Below, piece by piece: positions 1 through 10,510 of a stretch of 64,000 nucleotides of DNA (positions are counted from its first letter, which is position 1; each line of letters opens with the position of its first letter). This DNA comes from Albugo candida (lineage: Eukaryota; Oomycota; Peronosporomycetes; Albuginales; Albuginaceae). The translations under genes and the position numbers were made by a program. The stretch is from the NCBI GenBank assembly GCA_905220665.1, contig CAJNAR010000174.1:1-64000 (forward strand), read 5' to 3'. Below the pieces are notes generated by a model. It saw only the letters and a program-made list of their open reading frames with translations. It was not told the origin of the DNA and searched no databases.

Positions 1-322
1 CCTAAACCCTAAACCCTAAACCCTAAAACCCTAAACCCTAAACCCTAAACCCTAAACCCTAAACCCTAAACCCTAAACCCTAAACCCTAAAACCCTAAAC
101 CCTAAACCCTAAACCCTAAAACCCTAAACCCTAAACCCTAAACCCTAAACCCTAAACCCTAAACCCTAAACCCTAAACCCTAAACCCTAAACCCTAAACC
201 CTAAACCCTAAACCCTAAACCCTAAACCCTAAACCCTAAACCCTAAACCCTAAACCCTAAACCCTAAACCCTAAACCCTAAACCCTAAACCCTAAACCCT
301 AAACCCTAAACCCTAAACCCTA
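1..322. repeat. Telomere, CCCTAAA repeat
   Basis: An uninterrupted array of the 7-mer CCCTAAA (TTTAGGG on the other strand) begins at the first base, so position 1 is at or near a chromosome end. Three units carry an extra A (CCCTAAAA at 21-28, 85-92 and 114-121). The array stops at CCCTACACTATCC. TTTAGGG is the telomere repeat of plants, oomycetes and several other protists. Confidence 0.98.
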
Positions 323-1286
323 CACTATCCCATCACTTGATTATACCCACCCATGTCTCCGGTCAATTTATTTGTAACGTAGCCGTTTTCTTTCGAGTCT
401 TTTCAACATTCGCGCTACGAATGCAGCGATCAAGAGGTTTTAGTCGGACGAACCATCCATACATAATGCCATTAAACATTCTTCCTGGTTTAATTTCAGT
501 ATCTTCATAATCATCCTGAATATCAACCCTAATCCCTAGTTAAGTGACTCCGCCGATGTTAACAGTGAATTGGTATAAATCTATGTGACCTCTGGACACA
601 AATTGGAGATATGTTGTCCATGCCCCAAGCGTAGCGAGACCGTACGCTTTGAGGTTGGAAATCCTCATCGATGCTTGCTATGGGCGGATTTTTGATTAAT
701 GATGAGGAAGCCTTCGATGATTAATGAAATTGAAAGCAGACAGGCTTTATATATATTTCCCCGCCGCAATGTGAGTTCTCCCCTGCTCAAATGCATATAC
801 AACTCTGATTAGGTTCTGTTTGTGAGAAAATTTACAGAACGCTTGCAAACCTCGTTAAGTAAATAAACTGGTAGCGATTTCAAATTATCGGAACCGCACT
901 TAAAGAGCATAGAAGCGAGCGTGTGACATGCAGGTGAGACACAAAGGTGCACAGTAATGTACATGTGTTTTTTACGAGACAAGTTTAATGACAGATAATG
1001 CATATTAACACAAGTAACAGAAAACTGAATACCATCTCTGAGAGCATAGAAGATTTCTACAGCATTTCAGAATTGCTAGGCAATGTCAATATTCACCTTA
1101 CCTAGTCTTTCATACATTATATATTCTGTGCAAATATTCATGCGCAACGTTATTATTACACTAAAGGTTGCACATATTCCCTCAGTAAATAAAATAGCAA
1201 AGATATCATTTAGCGGAACCGTACCTTGGGATTTAGAATACCATAAGCTAAAATAATGATTTAAGAGCACTTAACTGAGAAAACAA
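323..1286. other. Telomere-adjacent AT-rich sequence, no gene seen
   Basis: I see no open frame with coding character, no recognisable protein and no terminal repeats. Small frames of about 64 codons around 809-1270 look random. It lies between the telomere and a MULE-type transposon. Confidence 0.6.
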
Positions 1287-1428
1287 GGGAATTGCTAGAC
1301 TCACCCTCGCTTTTTCCTAAACTCACCCCATGCATTTTTTAGCCAATCATATTTGATATTTTTAATTAATCATTTTTGACTGATCAAAAGTGAAATTTGA
1401 TGCAGGACGCAACCTGCAACTTCTCGCA

Positions 1429-3377
1429 TTATTTCCTGTTGCTTAACAAATACTTCATCTTGGAAGGCGACGGGTTTGTGGATTTAGAAATCCGAGTTTG
1501 ACTTTCTGCCTGGACATATTTAAAAGCTGAAAGATCTCTTTGGGTTGAATGATTGCGTGGACCTGATGGCCTGCCTCTTCCGCTGATTGTTGGAGGATCT
1601 TGGATTATTGTGTTTGTGTTCACTTGTTCACGGATTGAATTGTAACTGTGAAATTGCCGATGAGGTAGCTCCAGGCTGATGGGGGTTTTCTGCTTGAGCT
1701 ACCATTATGAGTCAAAGTCTTCTTTTGCAAGCGGTGTGCTGTGTTGAATTAGCTGATTAAATTTATGTTCACATGGTATGCCCAGGATCTGCTGATGTAC
1801 ACCGGTGCAAGTGGTCCTTGTTAGTTCGCTATTGTTGTTGCGGGCTAACTGATACTGTTTGCGGGCTATACTCAACGCATGCTTTGATATCTCTTGTCGA
1901 ACTCCATGCCATATTGGATTTCCAAATGTTATTGTGTCCACGAAGATGCATTGAATTGCATTGGCATTCTGAATTTTCTTGAATTGATTTGCACAAGAGA
2001 GCCTGATCCTATTTTTTTTTTTTAGTCAAGGATTTCATTACACTGTTTATCTGGTTTTTAACTACCTTCCTTATCCTATCATGAGCCCCTGACCGTGTGA
2101 ATGTCACTTAAGTCTGACATCAAACCTAGGGAGGCAGATATTTTCCAAGCTTATTGCTTTGGTGGGCTCAAGCCGCTGCCCACACTGTCGGGGATCGAAC
2201 TAACGACCTTCGGCAGGGGTCCGTGCGCTCAAGTGCTTAACCGACTGAGCTGGGTACGGGAACCCCCAGAGAGAGACTGATCCTATTGTAAACATCCAGC
2301 AAATCTTCTGAATTTTTACCGATGTATTCTTTAGTGTTGCATGCATCCCTTCTGCTCGTGAACAAGAAGTTTGACCAAAGTGCTTTGCATGGTTGGTCCA
2401 TACAGAAACAAACCTAAAAAGATGAATCAAGATTTAGTTAGGATAGCAGGTTGATAATGATGGAAATAAGGTACCAGCACGAACCTTCTCTTTTTATGCT
2501 AACTATGTTCGTTCAAGATAGTGCATGATATGTGGCTAGTATAGATCATGCATTTTTTCTAGATTTGGTTTGAAATCCTCCAAGTTTGGTGATTCCATTA
2601 GCTTCCTCCAATCTGATGAAAACGTATCCCAGCTTTCCCCCTCCGGAATATTTCGAATATTTCGTAAATCAGCAACCAAATTAGTCCAGATGTGCTATTT
2701 GCAGATCAAATTTGGTCTTGCAGGGAATACAATCTCAAGGGCGTTCATGAGCGCAAGTTCCCAAACCCTGACAAACAATAAATTTTCAAATGTAGCTGGA
2801 TGAAAATTGACTGGTAAGAATTCAATGCCCAAGTGTAATCCTGCTCTCTTTCTCCTGCCAAGAAACAATAAAATAGGGTAAAAGAATCATCGCTTGATGC
2901 AATCCTTACACAATGCAACACAGGCAAGTTAAACGTTTACTCTTGTATGTGCAGTCTAAAATAAAGATTTTGTTTGCACAAAATTGCTCGCTAATTTCTT
3001 TACTGGAGTTAGGGATAACCAAAATAGCAGTCAATCCATTTGTGTCATTTCTTCGCACACAATGTAACTGTGGATGGGGACTTCGAAACAATTTATCTAG
3101 TAAAGCTCCTAAGGTTATGTGCCCAGCAAGATCCTTCCTGCGTAAAGCTTGCGTGATGTTATCAACAGCTTTTGCTGGAGCGCAGAAGGATTGAACACTT
3201 GGTTGAAGCATTGATTGTTCTGGGAGGGACAGTAGCATTGTAAAGTGAAGCTATCTGCTGAAGTGAAGTATTTCCAAGCCTGCGTACCGAGGAATATGCA
3301 CCGAGGTGCACAAGGTCATGTTTGTGAGTACCATTATCTATCTTCAACTGCCAGCCTCCTGGCTCCCTGCGCTTCAA
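1429..3377 (-). pseudogene. MULE/FAR1-like transposase, broken
   Basis: Reading from the right, the first piece (3377-3162) has the W-x-L-x-I-x-N-x-T-H-x-H-D-L pattern of the FAR1/MULE N-terminal DNA-binding region. The second (3238-2906) contains FILDCTYKSKR, the start of the MULE DDE domain around its first Asp. A later piece (1941-1705) has TCTGVHQQILGIPCEHKFNQ, a SWIM-type zinc finger (C-x-GIPCEH). The tail (1623-1429) has the basic GRGRPSGPRNHS stretch usual near the C-terminus of these proteins. The pieces lie in different frames with stops between them, and a SINE at 2013-2269 splits the gene. It is a fossil of a transposase that would have cut and rejoined the element's ends in the nucleus. 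Confidence 0.8.
2013..2269 (-). mobile_element. tRNA-derived SINE with A-tail and target duplication
   Basis: On the minus strand the element starts near 2269 with a tRNA-like head: box A CCAGCTCAGTCGG (about 2241-2254) and box B GTTCGATCCC (2191-2200). It ends in an A-run (T-run at 2012-2023 on plus). A near-perfect 17-bp direct repeat flanks it, 1996-2012 and 2270-2286 (AGAGAGxCTGATCCTAT, one mismatch). The tRNA-like head with pol III boxes, the roughly 190-bp unrelated body, the A-tail and the long target duplication define a SINE. It sits inside the MULE transposase gene. Its partner LINE cannot be told from this sequence. Confidence 0.82.
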
Positions 3378-3761
3378 GGTGACTTAGAAAGGACAGTTAA
3401 AGAATCTGTGGCTTCGTTTTCTTGCTTTTTCGGTCGCACTTGAAAACTTTTACTCGCAGTTCGTTGTCAGGACTGTTTCCTAATTTTCTGCATCGTGCAA
3501 CTTTCACTGTAGTCGTCAGAGTGCCGCAGCTCTAATTGCTTGTTCACCGTCCTCGAGAGAAATCCACGTCGAATCCGGGAGGCTTGGGGTAGACATTTTG
3601 CGGGAGGATAGATCATTGTCGGTCGATTTCGACGTTGCTGTTCGAGGATGGTTAAAACGATTAAGAGTGACTAATGAAAAATATCAAATATGATTGGCTA
3701 AAAAATGCATGGGGTGGGTTTAGGAAAAAGCGAGAGTGAGTCTAGGAATTCCCGAAAACAA

Positions 3762-4339
3762 ATGCATCCATGATAACGAGGTTTTACAATGAAGCGTATC
3801 AAAGCACTCCTCCATCATCAGCAATGTTCTCCTTCGTTCGATTCTTTGCTTACTTACGTCATTTGCTTTGCCTTAAAGTTTTTATTTCGCTGGATCGTTT
3901 GATTTTCAGCAAAAGTTCACATCTGTTTCCGTTTGTACCGTGTACGAAGGAATAGATCGGTTTGAATATGTCTAGACAATCGATCGCGAATGCATCTATC
4001 CCTATTTATAATGTCAGTTAAACGCTGATGTAAAAGGCAACCACGTCCAAGTCGATCTGAAGCCTATACAAACAACATCTGTTTAGGCTTCTTAACACTG
4101 ATCAAACTTGTGTACTGTTTAGCGCACAAAAGAGGTACGATGAAGCGTGCCGTAAAAATGTAAAGTCATCTCGGTCATGAATGAACTTCTGTCTATCAAA
4201 TCTTGACCACAGCATACAAGATGGCAACGCTGCCAGCTAGCGTCTATGTTAGGAGCAGTAACACTGAATTCTATTGAATGGTCTCATCTTCCCTTCATTA
4301 CCTTCGACTGCGTGCCGCAACTTCTGCGAGATCAGCATC
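3762..4339. other. Intergenic stretch, nothing recognised
   Basis: AT-rich, with short random frames only. No similarity to other repeats in the window was noticed. It separates the MULE from LINE remains. Confidence 0.5.
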
Positions 4340-5748
4340 TAGGGTGCTTGGAGGTGTTCTATCGGGTGGAGAGTTGAACTCCAACGATATTTGATCAAAA
4401 AGTCTCCTTTCAACTTTCTTTGTCAGCTATTTTTGTATTGAAAGAATCTTCTCCACCTATTTTGGGTGACTACGAGTTCTTTTAGCTGGCGTATTTTGAT
4501 GCCATTTTTTGTTGCTGTTTTTGTTATTGATTTTGATTCCGAGGTTGATTTTGAGTTGGATTGTGGTTTTGGTTTAGATTTGGCTTTTTCTTTTTTTGTT
4601 GTTGCCGTGTTCCCGGGTTGATGCTGCTCCCGAATCCAAGCAATAAGGATCACGTTGGCCAAATCGTGGTCGTTCGGGTGGGATAGGAGCGTTTCACCTC
4701 GCACAGGATAAAGCAACTTTTCGTAGGCAATTTGTTCGCATACTTTACCGATGCGGACCATCTGTGGAGTGCACTTAGGAGTACTAAAGTACACTCTTCA
4801 CGTCGACATCACGACACCTTTACACGAAACAGTTTCGCGGAAAGGTGCAAAGTCTACTGAACATCCGAGACCGTGAAGGAAATGTATGATTGGGATGCGT
4901 TTTTGCTCCACGCCTAAACCAAATATATCGAAAAAGTATATGGGTTCGAGAGAATCGTAATCCTGGAAAAGCACTGAGCCTCGAGGATCGTTACTGGCTG
5001 GCACTCCAGCTGTTGACATGAATCCTCTGTGGAAACCATCACCCGAAGATTGTGACCAGGCATTTTCGGTACTTGGACAATGGCTGTTCTCTCCAGGAGG
5101 CTCTCGAAGCCGAATTCTCATGGTCCTACATAAGGGAAGACAGGCTTTTTCCATTTAATGTACGCACTAACACTTGGCCTATTTCTATAATCATGGGATA
5201 TGTGGCCTTGGATATCTTAAAGCTTCGCTACCTCCTACTTTGCTGCCAAGACCGACCACTTTAGATGCTGTCCATCAGCATACAAATGCATGATAGCCTC
5301 GATATCCGAGGTTCTCGGCTTTGAGAGCTCCACGCGAAATTTCGCTCGAGCTCAAGCCTGGTCCTTACGCAAGGCCTTCTGTGACTTGAAAAGTTCAGCT
5401 AAAGTGGGACTTTTGGTGTTGTCCACACTTGCAATTGCCCTCGGGTCACCCTGCGGCGAGGCAGTATTAGTATCACACGTACTACCAATACCACCCTGTA
5501 CCGTCATAACGGGGGTGGGGGTGCTATCCATGTCATCCCACAGGGGTAATGACTCATCAACAATCATGCAGGCACCCAAAGCCGGGTGACTCATAAAATT
5601 TACCACGTCAGCATAAGTGGACGCTAGCACCCTGTGTTGTGTCGATATGTTGATTTGAGCCATTGTTTTCTAGAGGAATATTCGAATAAATTGTTTTTCG
5701 AGTTGTTTGTACTAAACTTGGCGGGTTCCGTAGTCGTAGTCGTCATCA
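4340..5748 (-). mobile_element. LINE fragment: 5' UTR and ORF1 (broken)
   Basis: The minus strand matches the start of the nearly complete LINE at 32206-39271. The 5' UTR shares TTTAGTAxAAACAACTCGAAAAAC, and the ATG lies at about 5663. ORF1 then continues in pieces at 5663-5352, 5154-4798 and 4794-4423, with the same landmarks: DDMDSTPTP, LRKDQA, YFFDIFGLGVEQ and RIGKVCEQIAYEKLLYPVRG. A Lys/Gln/Ser-rich tail follows. Frameshifts separate the pieces, and ORF2 is absent. This copy keeps the original ORF1 N-terminus in frame, which exposes the 1-nt deletion in the longer copy. Confidence 0.8.
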
Positions 5749-7145
5749 GTGAAGTTGTCTATATTACTAAAATAAGACGAAAATGACGTCTTTAAATGCC
5801 TAGACCATAATAAATAACATAAATCACATGCAGATGTGGCTGGAAAAGTTACAAAAATGGAACCAGGCGCAATCAGACTGTGGAGTAGACTAGCCACTTA
5901 GCGCAGACTAATAAGCACTCACGTCTTCGTATGTTTAGAAGATCTGATCTACCAGAAAAATATCTTTTTGCAGAAGCTGATTGCAATCAGCCGAACAAAA
6001 TCCTTTGCAGCCGATCAAGCTGTGCGGTATCAGATCACTGGCGCTGGTAAAACCGCATATGGTCACTGAATGTTCTATAGATTATCGAAACAGATGGTTC
6101 TGCTGGTGCTGGTCGAAAAGTCGTCGTTTCCGATCCGTCCAGATGAAGTGGATCACGATCGCAACCAATGCAGACCAAATATTTTACAACACTACTCTGA
6201 ATGGCTTCCACGTGTCGTGGATGAAAGGAAGTCGTTGACACGCAATGTGCGTCCATTAGGTCGAGCTGAACAAAAAGCTGTCCACGAAGGAAGTAGCTCT
6301 TCCCAAATCGTGTAAGCTCTACTACAGTCGAAAAACAGATGCTGATAACTTTCCACCTCACCACAATGCTCTTGTGTGCACGGGATGATTTCCGGATGAG
6401 CTTACTTTAGAAACCAGAATCGGGATCGCACTGGTAGAATCGAATATGTAAGTCGGAGCTGAATGACCGAGTATATCGGTAATAAACCTTCGCGAAGACG
6501 TTAAAAACCCTTCGAGAAATCCTTCACCCAACTAATCACTGTCCTTCCTCTCTCCGGTATGTGCATCAGCAGTGAGTGAGGCTTATCCAGTGGTTCTGCT
6601 TTACCAACAGCTCGAAAAGTTCAATTCTGAGGAACATTTGGAAGGAACACCTTCTTATCCAAAATTTGAACAGTCGGGTCCAGTTTCTTGGAACAGCTGT
6701 ATCGGAATGGAGCGCAAATTCTTGTAGGAATTGGATTCGTTGTTTCTTAAGTTGCTTCTCGATCATCTTAACCTGTGAACTACCTTGAGATTAAGGCAGA
6801 TATAAAAGTGCCTATCGAATGAGCTACATATGTGTCGAATTCCGCTCATACTTTCGACTCGACACAAACCGAGTTTTTCATCGATTGCTATCGTCGCAAA
6901 AATGCTTCGGGACATTGAGATGTGTCGTAAAATACCATAATCTTTACAAAATCATAGTCTTCGCCACCAGTAAACGTCCATGCACCGTTCTTGCACCGTT
7001 CTTGCACGACGATACCACTGTCTAAAACCACCATAGAAACGATCTTCTAGGAATTCGATCATCAAATCACCCACTAGTGATTGACGGAAAAGAACTCCAA
7101 GAAGCCGCAGTCCGTGAGTTATAACACAAGCAGGGACTCGCAAAT
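5749..7145 (-). mobile_element. LINE fragment: 3' half of ORF2 (broken) and 3' end
   Basis: Minus-strand pieces match the C-terminal part of the LINE ORF2. 7143-6952 carries RFYGGFRQWYRRARTVQ (compare RFYDGFGVWFRTARTVR). 6766-6566 carries KKQRIQFLQEFA (compare KLQRIQFLQQFA). 6364-6035 carries SVIYTTFSAHVRYF-like IIYRTFSDHMRFYQRQ. The 3' terminus TTAGTAATATAGACAACTTCA (reverse of about 5755-5775) matches the 3' end of the long LINE at 39249. It is immediately followed by the 5' UTR of the next fragment, so two LINEs sit tail to head. The 5' half is missing. Non-LTR elements are often 5' truncated. Confidence 0.75.
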
Positions 7146-7185
7146 CTACTGCAGTGCGATGCCCAATGGGAGTAGAGCACCTGAG

Positions 7186-7271
7186 TGAAGATTAACCTAA
7201 AGGAGGCGCGTTATTGCGAGCGAAGGGTTGAAGATAAACCTAAAGGAGGCGTGTTACTGCGAGCAAGTGGG
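7186..7271. repeat. Two tandem 43-bp copies
   Basis: GAAGATTAACCTAAAGGAGG... at 7186-7228 is followed by GAAGATAAACCTAAAGGAGG... at 7229-7271. The two 43-bp copies differ at a few bases. It lies just upstream of, or inside, the copia fragment. Confidence 0.75.
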
Positions 7272-8201
7272 CCTGGTACATCTGAACACTCAACTATTAA
7301 GGCATTTCTGTCGCTACTCAAAAGTTTACTGCGGACTGCTCTATGTACGCGACCGGGCATCTCTTTTGCTATGCACCGCGCATCCCGACGTGCCACGCAC
7401 CCACTATCTGCGGTTACAAATTGGCAAAACGTATCTCTCGCTACTTGGCTAGAAGTGCTGCTCTTAGATTAGCGACGAACTGCGATGGTAAACCCGCTCC
7501 TCCGCTAAGAAAAGAATGCATACCGGTGTCGATTTTGTTGTTGACAAAAAAGACAGGAATTCTTTCAGCGTAGAAATTCTTCGTATCAACGAAATGATCG
7601 TGGGTTGGCACTGCAAGAAGAAAACGGCAGTGGCTCCATCAACTGCTGAGGCAAAACATTTTGCTGCGTCTGTTGGAGGCAAAGATCTTCTTGGGTTTAG
7701 AATTCGCTGGTGACCTCAGCCTTCCAGCTACACTCCGATGCGAATTAATATGGATAACGAGGCTGCTATCAAACAAGTGATAACGAAGCCAGCTGAAGCC
7801 GGGTGAATCATGTGGATGTGCGTGCGAAATTTATGGGCGATCACTACCCTAAAGGTGCTACTCAACCGACCTATGTGACTACGCACAATATGCTAATTGA
7901 GATCCTGAAAAAGGCAATTCCAGCGCCTCGAATTCAAGCTTTGCGTTCTTCTGTTGGTTTCGAGTAGGCAGAAGCCGTGGGGAGTAGTGTTGAAGGTGGT
8001 GTCAGATCCGGATGGATATTGCCTGGTTTGATTACAGAAGGAGATATACGAGAGCGATCAGGGTGTGAAACGTAGAGATACCAATATTGGCTAGTAGAAC
8101 GAGTGGATATAGAGTAGGTTGCTCCTAGCACGACTACGACTTTGGTAATACATGTTAACTCTGCAAAAATACTTGTTTTGGACCACGCTGTATCGATCGT
8201 A
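7272..8201 (+). pseudogene. Ty1/copia fragment: RT end, RNase H, start of 3' LTR
   Basis: Broken plus-strand frames carry copia hallmarks in order. The end of reverse transcriptase appears as xTRPGISFAMHRASR at about 7350, then LAKRISRYLA at about 7420. RNase H follows, with VGWHCKKKTAVAPSTAEAKH near 7590 and DNEAAIKQV near 7755, then HVDVRAKF and MLIEILKKAIP near 7890. A purine-rich run (GTGGGGAG, 7978-7984) precedes TGTTGAAGGTGGTG at 7988, the usual polypurine tract and LTR start. The LTR runs to the TA at 8200-8201, where a DNA transposon begins. Gag, protease and integrase are absent. Several frameshifts make it dead. Confidence 0.72.
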
Positions 8202-8267
8202 CGGTGCATGACACTTAAAACCAGCAAACCCTGATTTTGAATGGCTAATTTTCAAAACACATTACCC

Positions 8268-8358
8268 GATAATGTTGCCGCTGCTGATTGGCTAAAATGT
8301 ACATCATAAGACACGGATATAACGTTGCCACTGCTGATTGGCTAAAAGTACATCATAA
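8268..8358. repeat. Subterminal direct repeat in the DNA transposon
   Basis: TGTTGCCGCTGCTGATTGGC... at about 8274 recurs as CGTTGCCACTGCTGATTGGC... at about 8321, roughly 45 bp apart. It lies between the left terminus and the transposase gene. Such subterminal repeats are often transposase binding sites, which is inference here. Confidence 0.6.
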
Positions 8359-8460
8359 ACAATCGTCCTTGCCCTGATCTAGGCTCAGTCATCGCCACTA
8401 ACTACCTACCCGCTTGAAACCTCAACCATCAACCTGCATTCCGACAAATAGCGTACAATT

Positions 8461-10510
8461 TTGCCTCACTTGACAAAGTTAAAAAGGCAGATGCGGGAAA
8501 CGAGAGAGGTCAAGCGTGCCAAAACCGATAACAGCTCAGGCATTCATATGTCTGCTGATAGCAGTTCTGGAGAAGACCTGGATGTTTCGGAGGGCAATGA
8601 TGACGAAAATCTCGAATTCGCATCTGTTGAGGCAAATATTGGAAGAGCCTATCAAGCAGCTCTTATAGTTCTACCGTTACCAGCTTTAAACCATAACAGG
8701 CCAATCCAATATACAGGTGGTGCACGTCGAACTCAAAGGCGGAAAAGAGCCGAACTGAAGAAGGCTGCTGTTGGCTGTAATCTTTTGACCAAATACTTTG
8801 GTGTTGCAGGACCAGTTTTGCAAGAAGATGAGGTTACAGATGAGGGTGACAAATAGGATGACGACGAGGATGGTGCAGTATGGATCAGGGAGAGACTGAC
8901 AGCCACCATTAACACACTTGCCAACCGAGCAAAGACTGGTAAAGCCGAGCAAAACCGGCGACTTGCAGTTCTTTCTTATCTTCATTTGGCGAAATCTGGA
9001 TATGCGCGAATAGCAGCTAGCACACTGATAGCGGAAGGTGCTGGGAGGGGTGTGTATTTTGCGCGCGCTCTGCGTGCTTTGGCAACACTCTGCCTAGAGG
9101 GCGAAGAATTGCCTTTGTCGCAGACGGGAAAGCATGCAAAACGGCGAAGCTACCTACAGTATGAGGAATGCATTCTACCGTTTCAGGAGTATCTTCGAGC
9201 TAGCAAGTTCAAGGTGGATGTATCAGCTCTGATAGAACATGTCAACACGAACATCGTTATACGCCCCATCTCCCACAATCACTGAAAGGACTGCGACACG
9301 CTGAGTCCATTCACTGGACATTAAATACCGCACAGTGACTAAAGGAATATACATTGACGGCCATGAGCGGGAGGATGTCATTGCGTACCGGCAACACTTC
9401 CTGGAGCGAATGGCCGACCTTGAGGTGCGGATGCCGACTGTTGTTGGGAAGGAGGAAGTCGATGGTAACAATGAGTTCACTGCAATCACCTGGCCCCCTG
9501 ATGGCTTCCGTCCACTCATGTTGGTAACTCATGATGAGAGTACTTTTGCCGCTTATGATGGACTCAAGCGTCTTTGGTTTCCCGACGGTAAACAACCATT
9601 ACGAAAAAAGGGACACGGCAGGTCCAATCCCATCAGCGACTTCCTTTGCAACATCATAGGCCGGTTACCACTTGATGAAGAAAAGGCTGCTCAGCATCCT
9701 GACCTACAAGCAGCGGCCTGCATCATCATGCAACTTGGTACGCAGCATGACGGATGGTGGACACCGTAGAAACTGTGCGAACAAGTCTGTGACTTGGTTA
9801 TCCCAATCTTTGAAGCTCAATTTCCCGGCTGTCAAGCTCTTTTTGCCTTCGACAATGCAACTGGACATAGTGCATTCGCCCCCGATGCCCTTCCCGCCGG
9901 CGCAATGAACTTGTCAAGTGTAGTCAAGCAGCCAAAGATGCGTGCAACAACGTGGGGATACGGAGTCTCTCAAGACTTGGTTTTTACTTATGACCATCCT
10001 GATGAAATGCTCCGTGGTCAGGCAAAGCGACTGAAAGTTGTGCTGGAGGAACGTGGGCTGTGGGAAGCTGGCCTGAGGGCGCGATGCAAATTATGTCCTG
10101 TGGATGGCGCAACCTGCTGCGCCAGAAAAATTATGGCCAATCAATCAGACTTCAAAGCACAAGTAGGAATGATAGAGGAGCGAATTGTTGCCGCTGGTCA
10201 TCAAGTGATATTTTACCCAAAATTTCACTGCGAGCTCAATTGTATCGAGAACTTTTGGGCAGCCGCTAAGCGATACGCCAGAAAACACTGCGTTTACACT
10301 TGGAAATATTTACCGGTAACAGTTCCAGCTGCCTTGGCATCTGTTCCACTGAACGAGATACGTCGACACTCATGAAAAGCTTTGCGATACATGGACGTTT
10401 ATCGAAAAGGTCTCACCGGAAAAGAAGCAGAGTATGCGGTGAAAAAGTACAAATCCCACCGACGTGTACCCAATTCTGTTTCGATGGATGTGGGTGTTAT
10501 GACAAGATAA
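8461..10510 (+). pseudogene. DDE transposase of TA element, copy 1 (several stops)
   Basis: One long frame is interrupted by a TAG at 8854-8856, a frameshift at about 9262, a TGA at about 9299, a TAG at 9767-9769 and a TGA at 10373-10375. It closes at TAA 10508-10510, and the full length would be about 680 residues. Visible parts are an acidic/basic N-terminus, YIDGHEREDVIAYRQ, the first Asp in VTHDESTFAAYDG, PLRKKGHGRSNPISDFL, the second Asp in LFAFDNATGH, and the Glu in FYPKFHCELNCIENFW. The basic tail is RYMDVYRKGLTGKEAE. This is the D-D-E order of a cut-and-paste transposase. Copy 2 supports the same reading where its TRW replaces the TGA here. Confidence 0.82.

Larger units (their letters stand above)
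1287..3753 (-). mobile_element. MULE-type DNA transposon with TIRs and target duplication
   Basis: Two inverted termini of about 70 bp face each other. The left end starts GGGAATTGCTAGACTCAC at 1287. The right end, read in reverse, starts GGGAATTCCTAGACTCAC at 3753, and the match runs on through the TTTTTAGCCAATCATATTTG region. The direct repeat GAAAACAA flanks the element at 1279-1286 and 3754-3761, an 8-bp target duplication (MULEs usually make 8-11 bp). The interior holds a broken minus-strand MULE/FAR1-like transposase and a nested SINE. The element is about 2.47 kb and about 2.2 kb without the SINE. The gene is dead, but the termini remain well preserved. Confidence 0.85.
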
